From Pseudomonas nicosulfuronedens (GTDB taxonomy: Bacteria > Pseudomonadota > Gammaproteobacteria > Pseudomonadales > Pseudomonadaceae): a DNA stretch of 64,000 nucleotides. The stretch is taken from NCBI RefSeq assembly GCF_005877905.1, contig NZ_SWDV01000025.1, positions 62,001 to 126,000 on the forward strand, given 5' to 3'. A program made the translations under genes and the position numbers. Below are positions 45,163 to 52,962 of the stretch, one piece after another. Position 1 is the stretch's first letter, and each line of letters opens with the position of its first letter. The notes beneath the pieces are model-generated. The model had not been told where the DNA came from and searched no databases. It was given only the letters and a program-made list of their open reading frames with translations.

Positions 45163-45633
45163 TCAGCCGATGGTGATCGGCGGCAGGGCGGGCAGTTCGA
45201 TGTCGAGTTTCTCAGTCGGTGCCATGACTTCGGCCTCGCCTTTGACCACGGCCTTGCCGTCCTGATTGAGCACCACGGTGCCGATACGTACGCGGTTCTT
45301 CGGCAGCTTCTCCAGCACTTCCAGTTCCACGGTCAGTTGGTCACCGAGCTTCACCGGGCGAGTGAAGCTCAGGTTCTGGCCGAGGTAGATGGTGCCAGGG
45401 CCGGGCAGGGTGGTGGCGATCGCCGCGCTGATCAGCGCGCCGGTGAGCATGCCGTGGGCGATGCGCTCCTTGAACTGGGTGGTGGCGGCGTAATCGGCGT
45501 CCAGGTGCACCGGGTTGCGGTCGCCGGAGACTTCGGCGAACAGCTGGATGTCGCGCTCGGTGACGCTGCGCTGGAAGTTGGCCTTCTGGCCGACTTCGAG
45601 TTCTTCGTAGGGGACGTTTTGCACGGAAGTCAT
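45163..45633 (-). CDS. phaJ: (R)-specific enoyl-CoA hydratase PhaJ (MaoC-like hotdog)
   Basis: PhaJ hydrates trans-2-enoyl-CoA to (R)-3-hydroxyacyl-CoA, linking beta-oxidation to polyhydroxyalkanoate synthesis. The 156-residue protein has the hydratase-2 motif (AEVSGDRNPVHLDADYA, with the catalytic Asp-His pair) and FKERIAHGMLTGALISA. Length and sequence closely match, from memory, PhaJ1 of P. aeruginosa. It overlaps the lipase-like gene by 4 nt and stands opposite two acyl-CoA synthetase genes, consistent with a fatty-acid metabolism locus. Confidence 0.92.
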   Translation of the reverse strand: MTSVQNVPYEELEVGQKANFQRSVTERDIQLFAEVSGDRNPVHLDADYAATTQFKERIAHGMLTGALISAAIATTLPGPGTIYLGQNLSFTRPVKLGDQLTVELEVLEKLPKNRVRIGTVVLNQDGKAVVKGEAEVMAPTEKLDIELPALPPITIG

Positions 45634-46583
45634 AGGGGCTCCTCGGTTTTCTCGACTTGCGGGACGGGGCAGTGTGCCGCCAGCCAGTCGATCAGGTTGC
45701 GGGTGACCTCGTCGCGGTTGCTCTCGTTGAACAACTCATGGCGAGCGTCGGGATAAATCTTCAGTTGGACGTCACGAACCCCGGCCCGGGTCATCGCCTG
45801 GGCGAGATCGCGTAGACGCTTGCCCTGGCTGACCGGGTCGCGCTCACCGCCGATGACCATCACCGGCAGGTCGGCGCGGATGCTCGACAGGTGTCCAGCC
45901 GGGGTGATGTCGGCCAGGCCGCCGAGCAGGTCGATCCACAGCTGGTTGCTGCAGCGGAAGCCGCAAAGCGGATCGGCGACGTACTTGTCGACCTCGACCG
46001 GGTCGCGGCTGAGCCAGTCGAAGGCAGTGCGGTTGGGTTTGAAGGCCTTGTTGAACGAGCCGAAGGACAGGAAGTCGATCAGCGCGCTGCGCCCCAGCGG
46101 GCCCTGGCGCCAACGCTCGAAGCGGGCGATGAGGCGGGCGCTCTTGTACAACGCCACGGGCTGGTAGTTGGAGCCTGACAGCACCGCCGCCTTTACGCTG
46201 GCGCTGTGCTGCATCAGGTAGGCGCTGCCGATGTAGCTGCCCATGCTGTGGCCGAGCAGGATGATCGGCAGGTCGGGGTGCTCCTCGCGCACATGCTGGT
46301 TCAGCGTATGCAGGTCGCCGATCACCTTGCCCCAGCCGCCGCGGTCGGCGTAGTGGCCCAGTTCGCCGTTCTCGGCGGTGCGCCCGTGGCCGCGCTGGTC
46401 GATGGCGTAGAGGTGGTAGCCCGCGGCGTTCAGCGCCAGGCCCAGGCGCTCATAGCGGCCAGCGTGTTCGGCCATGCCGTGGGACAGCATCAGGGCACCG
46501 CGGGACGGGCCTTCCGGCGCCCAGTGGCGGGTGTAGAGCGGTGTCTCGTCGCTGGCGGGGAGCCAGTAGGCGGCGTAGGGCAT
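45630..46583 (-). CDS. Alpha/beta hydrolase, monoacylglycerol lipase / lysophospholipase-like
   Basis: This 317-residue alpha/beta hydrolase (Hydrolase_4) has GHSMGSYIGSAY as nucleophile elbow, ALMLSHGMAEHAGRYERL as the oxyanion region with the HGMAEH signature of monoglyceride lipases, and a catalytic Asp and His near GERDPVSQG and YPDARHELFNESNRDE. I chose ATG 46583 because AGGA lies 8 nt upstream; ATG 46592 is three codons earlier. It is the first gene of a two-gene operon with phaJ. It probably supplies fatty acids to the neighbouring FadD proteins. Confidence 0.88.
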   Translation of the reverse strand: MPYAAYWLPASDETPLYTRHWAPEGPSRGALMLSHGMAEHAGRYERLGLALNAAGYHLYAIDQRGHGRTAENGELGHYADRGGWGKVIGDLHTLNQHVREEHPDLPIILLGHSMGSYIGSAYLMQHSASVKAAVLSGSNYQPVALYKSARLIARFERWRQGPLGRSALIDFLSFGSFNKAFKPNRTAFDWLSRDPVEVDKYVADPLCGFRCSNQLWIDLLGGLADITPAGHLSSIRADLPVMVIGGERDPVSQGKRLRDLAQAMTRAGVRDVQLKIYPDARHELFNESNRDEVTRNLIDWLAAHCPVPQVEKTEEPL

Positions 46584-46889
46584 GGGGTCCATCCTGCTTC
46601 TTGTTCGTCGATTCTTATTGGAATGGGGCCATGGAGCGGGCCAGACGGGGCGATTCTGCCACGCCGGGACATCTTCTGTATGGATTGCTCGCTGCGTACG
46701 TCTGGCGCGCTGTATGACCCGTCCTAGGCGGCCGCCGGCTCTATCCCGCGCGATGCCGGGATGGTGGCGCAAGATTCACGCAGTCTATGACGCTACCTGG
46801 AGTCTTTGCGATGACCAAAGGAACTGCTAGCTTCCGTCGAATGACCGCAATGACGGTTCGGTTTCGCTCAGGTATGAGGACAAGAATAA
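46584..46889. other. Divergent intergenic region between the lipase-like gene and fadD2
   Basis: This 306-bp gap must hold the promoters of the minus-strand lipase-phaJ operon and of fadD2. I saw no convincing PsrA-type (GAAAC-N4-GTTTC) inverted repeat and no open frame that looks like a gene. A weak TTGCGA/TAGCTT pair near 46806-46833 is a possible fadD2 promoter. Confidence 0.4.
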
Positions 46890-48578
46890 ATGCAACCTGA
46901 TTTCTGGAACGACAAACGCCCGGCCGGCGTGCCCAGCGACATTGACCTGACCGCCTACAAGTCGGTAGTGGAAGTCTTCGAGCGCTCCTGCAAGAAGTTC
47001 GCCGACCGTCCTGCCTTCAGCAACATGGGCGTGACCCTGACCTACGCCGAGCTGGACCGCTTGTCCGCCGCCTTCGGCGCCTACCTGCAGAAAAACACCG
47101 ACTTGAAGCCCGGCGACCGCATTGCCGTGCAGATGCCGAACATCCTGCAATACCCCATCGCCGTGTTCGGCGCCCTGCGCGCCGGCCTCATCGTGGTCAA
47201 CACCAACCCGCTCTACACCGCCCGCGAGATGCGCCACCAGTTCAAGGATTCCGGTGCACGCGCGCTGGTCTACGTGAACCTGTTCGGCAAGCTGGTGCAG
47301 GAAGTGCTGCCCGATACCGGCATCGAATACCTGATCGAGGCGCAGATGGGTGACCTGCAGCCCGCGCTCAAGGGTCTGCTGGTCAACACCGTGGTCAAGC
47401 ACGTGAAGAAGATGGTGCCGGAGTACAACCTGCCCCAGGCCGTCTCCTTCAAGGCCGCCCTGAGCCAGGGCCGTGGCCATGGTCTGCAGCCGGTCAAGGT
47501 CGGCCTGGAAGACATCGCGGTGCTGCAGTACACCGGCGGCACCACCGGCGTCGCCAAGGGCGCCATGCTGACCCATGGCAACCTGGTCGCCAACATGCAG
47601 CAGGTGCACGCCTGTCTGCAGCAGCATGGCCCGGACGGCAAGCCGCTGATGCAGGTGGGCAACGAGGTGATGATCGCGCCGCTGCCGCTGTACCACATCT
47701 ATGCCTTCACCGCGAACTGCATGTGCATGATGGTCAACGGCAACCACAACGTGCTGATCAGCAACCCGCGCGACATTCCCGGCTTCATCAAGGAACTGAA
47801 GAAGTGGCGCTTCTCCGCGCTGCTGGGCCTCAACACCCTGTTCGTCGCGCTGATGGACCGTCCGGAATTCAAGGAACTGGACTTCTCCAACCTGAAGGTC
47901 ACCAACTCCGGCGGCACCGCGCTGGTCACCGCCACCGCCGAGCGCTGGAAGGCCATGACCGGCTGCACCGTGGTGGAAGGCTATGGCCTGACCGAAACGT
48001 CCCCGGTGGTCAGCACCAACCCCTACGGTGATGCGGCGCGTCTGGGCACTGTCGGCCTGCCGGTGCCGGGCACCGCGCTGAAAGTCATCGACGACGACGG
48101 CAACGACGTTGGCCTGGGCGAGCGTGGCGAGCTGTGCGTGAAGGGCCCGCAGGTCATGAAAGGCTACTGGCAGCGTCCGGACGCCACCGCCGAGGTGCTG
48201 GACGCCGAAGGTTGGCTGCGCACCGGCGATATCGCGGTGATCGACCCGGACGGCTTCACCCGCATCGTCGACCGCAAGAAGGACCTGATCATCGTCTCCG
48301 GCTTCAACGTCTACCCCAACGAGATCGAGGACGTGGTCATGGCCCACCCGAAAGTCGCCAACTGCGCGGCCGTCGGTGTGCCGGACGAGAAGTCCGGCGA
48401 GGCGGTGAAGCTGTTCGTGGTGGCCCGCGAGGGCGGCGTGACCGTCGAGGAGCTCAAGGCCTACTGCAAGGAAAACTTCACCGGCTACAAGGTGCCCAAG
48501 CACATCGTGCTCAAGGACGCCCTGCCGATGACCCCGGTGGGCAAGATCCTGCGCCGGGAGCTGCGCGAAACCGCCTGA
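46890..48578 (+). CDS. fadD2: Long-chain acyl-CoA synthetase FadD2
   Basis: This 562-residue AMP-forming ligase activates fatty acids to acyl-CoA. Landmarks are the P-loop-like YTGGTTGVAKGAMLTHGNL (about residues 212-230), GYGLTETSP (about 365), GWLRTGDIAVID and the C-terminal lysine in PMTPVGKILRRELRE. The N-terminus MQPDFWNDKRPAGVPSDIDL matches the P. aeruginosa FadD2 type, which favours shorter chains than FadD1. ATG 46890 is preceded by GAGGACAAG. A strong terminator follows. Confidence 0.94.
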   Translation: MQPDFWNDKRPAGVPSDIDLTAYKSVVEVFERSCKKFADRPAFSNMGVTLTYAELDRLSAAFGAYLQKNTDLKPGDRIAVQMPNILQYPIAVFGALRAGLIVVNTNPLYTAREMRHQFKDSGARALVYVNLFGKLVQEVLPDTGIEYLIEAQMGDLQPALKGLLVNTVVKHVKKMVPEYNLPQAVSFKAALSQGRGHGLQPVKVGLEDIAVLQYTGGTTGVAKGAMLTHGNLVANMQQVHACLQQHGPDGKPLMQVGNEVMIAPLPLYHIYAFTANCMCMMVNGNHNVLISNPRDIPGFIKELKKWRFSALLGLNTLFVALMDRPEFKELDFSNLKVTNSGGTALVTATAERWKAMTGCTVVEGYGLTETSPVVSTNPYGDAARLGTVGLPVPGTALKVIDDDGNDVGLGERGELCVKGPQVMKGYWQRPDATAEVLDAEGWLRTGDIAVIDPDGFTRIVDRKKDLIIVSGFNVYPNEIEDVVMAHPKVANCAAVGVPDEKSGEAVKLFVVAREGGVTVEELKAYCKENFTGYKVPKHIVLKDALPMTPVGKILRRELRETA

Positions 48579-48592
48579 GGCCAGCGTGAATG

Positions 48593-48628
48593 AAAAAGGG
48601 GGCTGATCCTGGATCAGCCCCCTTTTTT
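48593..48628 (+). terminator. Intrinsic terminator after fadD2
   Basis: GGGGGCTGATCC pairs with GGATCAGCCCCC, with A residues before and six T residues after. It lies between convergent genes and can act both ways. Confidence 0.93.
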
Positions 48629-48657
48629 ATGGGTGGCGGGTTGTCGGGCAGGGCCGG

Positions 48658-48894
48658 TCAACCACCACAGCCGCCACAGCAGCCTTCCTTCTTGCGCAGG
48701 ATTTCGTAGAGATCGTCCTTGAGCTGCAGCTTCTGCTTCTTCAGCGCCTCGATGGTGTCGTGCGAGGCAGGGGTGATGCCGGCTTCCATGTTCTTGATCT
48801 CCTGGTCGAGATCGTTGTGGCTATGGAAGAGCTTGGCGAAATGCGGGTCTTCGGCCTTCAGACGGGTAATCTTTTCGCGGTATTCGGGAAACAT
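48658..48894 (-). CDS. YdcH/DUF465-family small protein with a Cys-Gly-rich tail
   Basis: The 78-residue protein from ATG 48894 starts MFPEYREKITRLKAEDPHFAKLFHSHNDLDQEIKN, the standard DUF465 (YdcH) helical hairpin. IEALKKQKLQLKDDLYEILRKKEG follows and the chain ends GCCGGCGG. The cysteine/glycine tail is an extension beyond the usual DUF465 sequence and could bind metal; E. coli YdcH lacks it, as I recall. GGAGAA precedes the start. The function is unknown. It is convergent with fadD2. Confidence 0.82.
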   Translation of the reverse strand: MFPEYREKITRLKAEDPHFAKLFHSHNDLDQEIKNMEAGITPASHDTIEALKKQKLQLKDDLYEILRKKEGCCGGCGG

Positions 48895-49341
48895 GAGGGT
48901 TCTCCAGGAGAGTGCAGGAGCACTTTGCGAGATCCCGCCCCGGAGAGTGTTGAGGTAGATCATTGAAGGCGCCGCGAGGAGAGGGACGGAAATCGCCGGA
49001 TCGAACTCTGACGATCTACCCCGTCACGGGGACTGGCCTGACGATCATTTCCCGTTCTTTTTGCCGGTTTCATTTCTCTGAAATCCACTTTGTCGGACAA
49101 TCCAACAAGGCTGCGAGCCTTCTGGGACGGGCTTTTCCGACGAGTGGAGGGTTGGTGACCGGAAAGCCTGTCTCTGGTCATTTTTCTTACTGACAAGGCT
49201 GTGTTTGGTGCTGGTCGCTGTTTCTCAAAGCTGATAATCTCGGCCCGCTTTTCGCTCCCCGAGCCTGGGGAAAGCGACATAAACACAACAAAGAACCGCG
49301 AACGCGGTAAAAGATGAGCTGTTGCTTAGGAGTGGGCTTCC
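48895..49341. other. 447-bp gene-free region upstream of fadD1
   Basis: No convincing gene was found. It contains a 9-bp direct repeat CTGACGATC at 49008-49016 and 49038-49046 flanking a small hairpin (CCCCG-TCA-CGGGG, 49019-49031), and an inverted repeat TTTCATTTCTCTGAAA at 49068-49083. The 3' part (TGATAATCT, about 49231-49239) may hold the fadD1 -10. The region is long for a promoter in this compact window. Confidence 0.45.
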
Positions 49342-51027
49342 ATGACCGACAATTTCTGGAAGGACAAATACCCAGTGGGGATCGCTGCCGAGATCAACGC
49401 TGACCAGTACCCGAACATCCTCGCGGTACTCAAAGAATCCTGCCAACGTTTTGCAGACAAGCCTGCCTTCAGCAACCTGGGCAAGACCCTGACCTACGGC
49501 GAGATGTACAAGCTCTCCGGGGACTTCGCCGCCTACCTGCAACAGAACACCGATCTCAAGCCCGGCGACCGCATCGCCGTGCAACTGCCCAACGTGCTCC
49601 AGTACCCGGTCGTGGTCTTCGGCGCCATGCGCGCTGGCCTGGTCGTGGTCAACACCAACCCGCTGTACACCGCGCGGGAAATGGAGCACCAGTTCAACGA
49701 CTCCGGCGCCAAGGCGCTGGTGTGCCTGGCGAACATGGCGCACCTGGCCGAGGAAGTGCTGCCCAAGACCGGCATCCGCAACGTCATCGTCACCGAAGTG
49801 GGTGACATGCTGCCGCCGCTCAAGCGCTTCATCGTCAACTTCGTGGTCCGCAACATCAAGAAGATGGTGCCGGCCTACAACATCCCCACTGCGCAGAAGC
49901 TCACCGATGTCCTGGCCAAAGGCCGTGGCAAGGCGGTGAAGGAAGTCTCGCCGCACAACGACGACGTCGCCGTGCTGCAGTACACCGGTGGCACCACCGG
50001 CGTGGCGAAGGGCGCGATGCTGACCCACCGCAACCTGGTCGCCAACATGCTGCAGTGCAAGGCACTGATGGGCGCCAACCTCAACGAAGGTTGCGAAATC
50101 CTCATCACTCCGCTGCCGCTGTACCACATCTACGCCTTCACCTTCCATTGCATGGCGATGATGCTCACCGGCAACCACAACATCCTGGTGACCAACCCGC
50201 GCGACCTGGCCAGCATGGTCAAGGAACTGTCGCAGTGGAAGTTCACTGGCTTCGTCGGCCTGAACACCCTGTTCGTCGGCCTTTGCAACAACGAAGGCTT
50301 CCGCAAGCTGGACTTCTCCGCGCTGAAGCTGACCCTCTCCGGCGGCATGGCCCTGCAACAGGCCGCTGCCGAGCGCTGGAAGGACGTCACCGGCTGCGCC
50401 ATCTGCGAAGGCTACGGCATGACCGAGACCAGCCCGGTGGTGTCGGTGAACCCGTTCCAGAACATCCAGATCGGCACCATCGGCATTCCGGTTCCGTCGA
50501 CCCAGTGCAAGGTCATCAGCGATGACGGCCAGGACCTGCCGCTGGGCGAGCGTGGCGAGCTGTGCGTCAAAGGCCCGCAGGTGATGAAGGGCTACTGGCA
50601 GCGTCAGGAAGCCACCGACGAGATCCTCGACAAGGATGGCTGGCTGCGTACCGGCGACATCGCGATCATCCAGGAAGACGGCTACATGCGTATCGTCGAC
50701 CGCAAGAAGGACATGATCCTGGTGTCGGGCTTCAACGTGTACCCCAACGAGCTGGAAGACGTGCTCGCCACCCTGCCGGGCGTGCTGCAGTGCGCTGCCA
50801 TCGGCATCCCGGACGAGAAGTCCGGCGAGGCGATCAAGGTCTTCGTGGTGTCCAAGCCGGGCGTAACGCTGACCAAGGAGCAAGTCATGCAGCACATGCA
50901 CGACAACCTCACTGGCTACAAGCGTCCCAAATCCGTGGAGTTCCGCGACAGCCTGCCGACCACCAACGTCGGCAAGATCCTGCGCCGCGAATTGCGCGAC
51001 GAAGAGCTCAAGAAAATCAGAGCCTGA
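49342..51027 (+). CDS. fadD1: Long-chain acyl-CoA synthetase FadD1
   Basis: This 561-residue acyl-CoA synthetase is a paralogue of the upstream FadD2. It shows YTGGTTGVAKGAMLTHRNL, EGYGMTETSPVVS, GWLRTGDIAII, FNVYPNELEDVLA and TTNVGKILRRELRDEE. FadD1 is the main long-chain enzyme in P. aeruginosa and contributes to growth on phosphatidylcholine-derived fatty acids. TAGGAG precedes ATG 49342. It is followed by a terminator and then a chemoreceptor gene. Confidence 0.95.
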   Translation: MTDNFWKDKYPVGIAAEINADQYPNILAVLKESCQRFADKPAFSNLGKTLTYGEMYKLSGDFAAYLQQNTDLKPGDRIAVQLPNVLQYPVVVFGAMRAGLVVVNTNPLYTAREMEHQFNDSGAKALVCLANMAHLAEEVLPKTGIRNVIVTEVGDMLPPLKRFIVNFVVRNIKKMVPAYNIPTAQKLTDVLAKGRGKAVKEVSPHNDDVAVLQYTGGTTGVAKGAMLTHRNLVANMLQCKALMGANLNEGCEILITPLPLYHIYAFTFHCMAMMLTGNHNILVTNPRDLASMVKELSQWKFTGFVGLNTLFVGLCNNEGFRKLDFSALKLTLSGGMALQQAAAERWKDVTGCAICEGYGMTETSPVVSVNPFQNIQIGTIGIPVPSTQCKVISDDGQDLPLGERGELCVKGPQVMKGYWQRQEATDEILDKDGWLRTGDIAIIQEDGYMRIVDRKKDMILVSGFNVYPNELEDVLATLPGVLQCAAIGIPDEKSGEAIKVFVVSKPGVTLTKEQVMQHMHDNLTGYKRPKSVEFRDSLPTTNVGKILRRELRDEELKKIRA

Positions 51028-51040
51028 GCCGATAGATAAG

Positions 51041-51065
51041 AAACCCGCCGCAAGGCGGGTTTTTT
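51041..51065 (+). terminator. Intrinsic terminator after fadD1
   Basis: AAACCCGCC pairs with GGCGGGTTT around GCAA and is followed by T residues, 13 nt after the fadD1 stop. Confidence 0.92.
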
Positions 51066-51112
51066 AATGCGCGCAAGGATGCGGCGCCCCCTCCCTGCCT
51101 GAGGTATCCGCC

Positions 51113-52798
51113 TTGAACACTGTCCTTCGTCTGCGCGCCAAGGTCCTGCTCCTGGCCATCGTCCCGATCCTGATCCTGACCGTCCTGTTGTGCGCTATCG
51201 CCACCGTCGCGCTGAGCCAGCTGTCCACGCAGCAGGAGGCGCAGATCCGCGAGAACCTCACCCAGGACCGCGAAGCCCAGCTGAAGAACTTCGTCGACGT
51301 GGCACTGGCTGCCGTCGGCCCGGTCTACCAGGCCGCCACCCAGGGCGATGCCCAGGCGCGCGAGCAGGGTATCGCGATCCTCAAACGCCTCGAGTACGGC
51401 AAGGGCGGCTACTTCTGGGGCTACGACACCCGTTCCGTGCGTGTCTTCCAGGGCACCAGCGACGAGCGCCTGGGCGAGGACTTCAGCACCTATCGCGATC
51501 CCAATGGCATCTATGCCATCCGCGAGCTGGTGGCGGCGGGCCAGAGCGGCCAGCACTACGTGCGCTACAGCTTCACCCTGCCCGGTGGCAACGCCATCGT
51601 GCCGAAGATCGGCTATGCCCACTTCCTGCCCAAGTGGAACCTGGTGTTCGGCACCTCGCTGAACCTCGACGACGTCGAGCGAGAAGTGAAGGAAGCCGGA
51701 GCGGCCTTCGACGCCAAGATCGACAATCTGCTGCTGCTCATGGGCGGCGCGGCGCTGGCGCTGCTGGTCGTGATCGGCCTGCTTGCCGGGCTGTTCAGCC
51801 GCACCATCGTCCAGCCCATCGTGCAGGTGCGCGACAACCTCGACGACATGGCCGCCGGCGACGGCAACCTGACCCACCGCCTGAACCTCGGCCGCCACGA
51901 CGAACTGGGCGAACTGGCCGGCTCCTTCAATCGCTTCGTCGAGAAGATCCACGTGCTGGTACAGCAGGTGGCCGGCACCACGAACCAGTTGTCCGGGCTG
52001 GTGGGCGACGTCGCCCAGCAGGCGCAGCGCTCCGAGCGTGCAATGGATGGGCAGCGCCACGAGACCGACCAGGTCGCCACCGCCATCAACGAGATGACCG
52101 CCGCTGCCCAGGAAGTCGCGCGCAGCGCGCAACAGGCCGCCGATGCCGCGCAACAGACCGACCGCGAAGGCCAGGCGGCCAAGCGCGAGGTGGACCTGTG
52201 CGTCTCGCAGATCAATGATCTGGTGGGTGAGGTACGCAGCAGCAGCGACTCCCTCGACACGTTGCGGCAGGACGTGCAAGGCATCGTCGGCGTGCTGGAA
52301 GTGATCCGTTCCATCGCCGAACAGACCAACCTGCTGGCGCTCAACGCCGCCATTGAAGCGGCCCGTGCCGGTGAGGCCGGACGTGGCTTTGCCGTGGTCG
52401 CCGACGAAGTCCGTGCCCTGGCCAGCCGCACGCAGCAGAGCACCGGGGAAATCCAGCAGATGATCGACCGCCTGCGCGGCACCACGGAAGGTTCGGTGAG
52501 CGCCATGCAGCGCGCCAGCGACATGGCCGAGCGTACCCGCGGCCAGGCCAACCAGGCCGGTCAGTCGCTGGACGCCATCGCCCAGCTGATCGGCACCATC
52601 AATTCGATGAACGCGCAGATCGCCAGCGCCGCCGAGGAGCAGACCGCCGTGGCCGAAGAGATCAACCGCAGCGTGCACCAGATCGCCGGTGGCGTGGACA
52701 GCGTGGCCGACGACGCGGCCAAGGGCGCGCGCACCGCGACCGAACTGAATGGCCTGGGAGAGCGCCTGCGCCAGCTGGTCGGCCAGTTCCGCATCTGA
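51113..52798 (+). CDS. Methyl-accepting chemotaxis protein with single Cache (sCache_2-type) sensor
   Basis: This 561-residue chemoreceptor starts with TTG 51113, with GAGGT 8 nt upstream. Layout: membrane helix 1 (about 8-32), periplasmic single Cache domain (about 33-195, including the sCache_2-like [36 protein letters not shown]), helix 2 (about 203-225), HAMP (about 225-280) and the signalling domain. The hairpin tip [35 protein letters not shown] is conserved, placing it in the 40-heptad class. The ligand is unknown; sCache_2 receptors usually sense small organic acids. There is no C-terminal CheR-binding pentapeptide. Confidence 0.93.
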   Translation: MNTVLRLRAKVLLLAIVPILILTVLLCAIATVALSQLSTQQEAQIRENLTQDREAQLKNFVDVALAAVGPVYQAATQGDAQAREQGIAILKRLEYGKGGYFWGYDTRSVRVFQGTSDERLGEDFSTYRDPNGIYAIRELVAAGQSGQHYVRYSFTLPGGNAIVPKIGYAHFLPKWNLVFGTSLNLDDVEREVKEAGAAFDAKIDNLLLLMGGAALALLVVIGLLAGLFSRTIVQPIVQVRDNLDDMAAGDGNLTHRLNLGRHDELGELAGSFNRFVEKIHVLVQQVAGTTNQLSGLVGDVAQQAQRSERAMDGQRHETDQVATAINEMTAAAQEVARSAQQAADAAQQTDREGQAAKREVDLCVSQINDLVGEVRSSSDSLDTLRQDVQGIVGVLEVIRSIAEQTNLLALNAAIEAARAGEAGRGFAVVADEVRALASRTQQSTGEIQQMIDRLRGTTEGSVSAMQRASDMAERTRGQANQAGQSLDAIAQLIGTINSMNAQIASAAEEQTAVAEEINRSVHQIAGGVDSVADDAAKGARTATELNGLGERLRQLVGQFRI

Positions 52799-52962
52799 TC
52801 CGGCGGGGCGCGATGCCTCGCCATTGCGGGCCGCGACGCATTCAACGTGGCGGCCCGTGCCGGTCCTCTGCGACAATCCACGGATTGTCGCCATGACACC
52901 CCATTTCCGGGACCGGCCTCGCCTGCGTTGCGCCGCTCCCCGCGTATACGCCAGCGAAGCCG

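Noticed and set aside
46827-48503. 558-codon minus-strand open frame opposite fadD2, and a similar one opposite fadD1
   Set aside because: The two antisense translations resemble each other only because the fadD paralogues do; neither has domain features.
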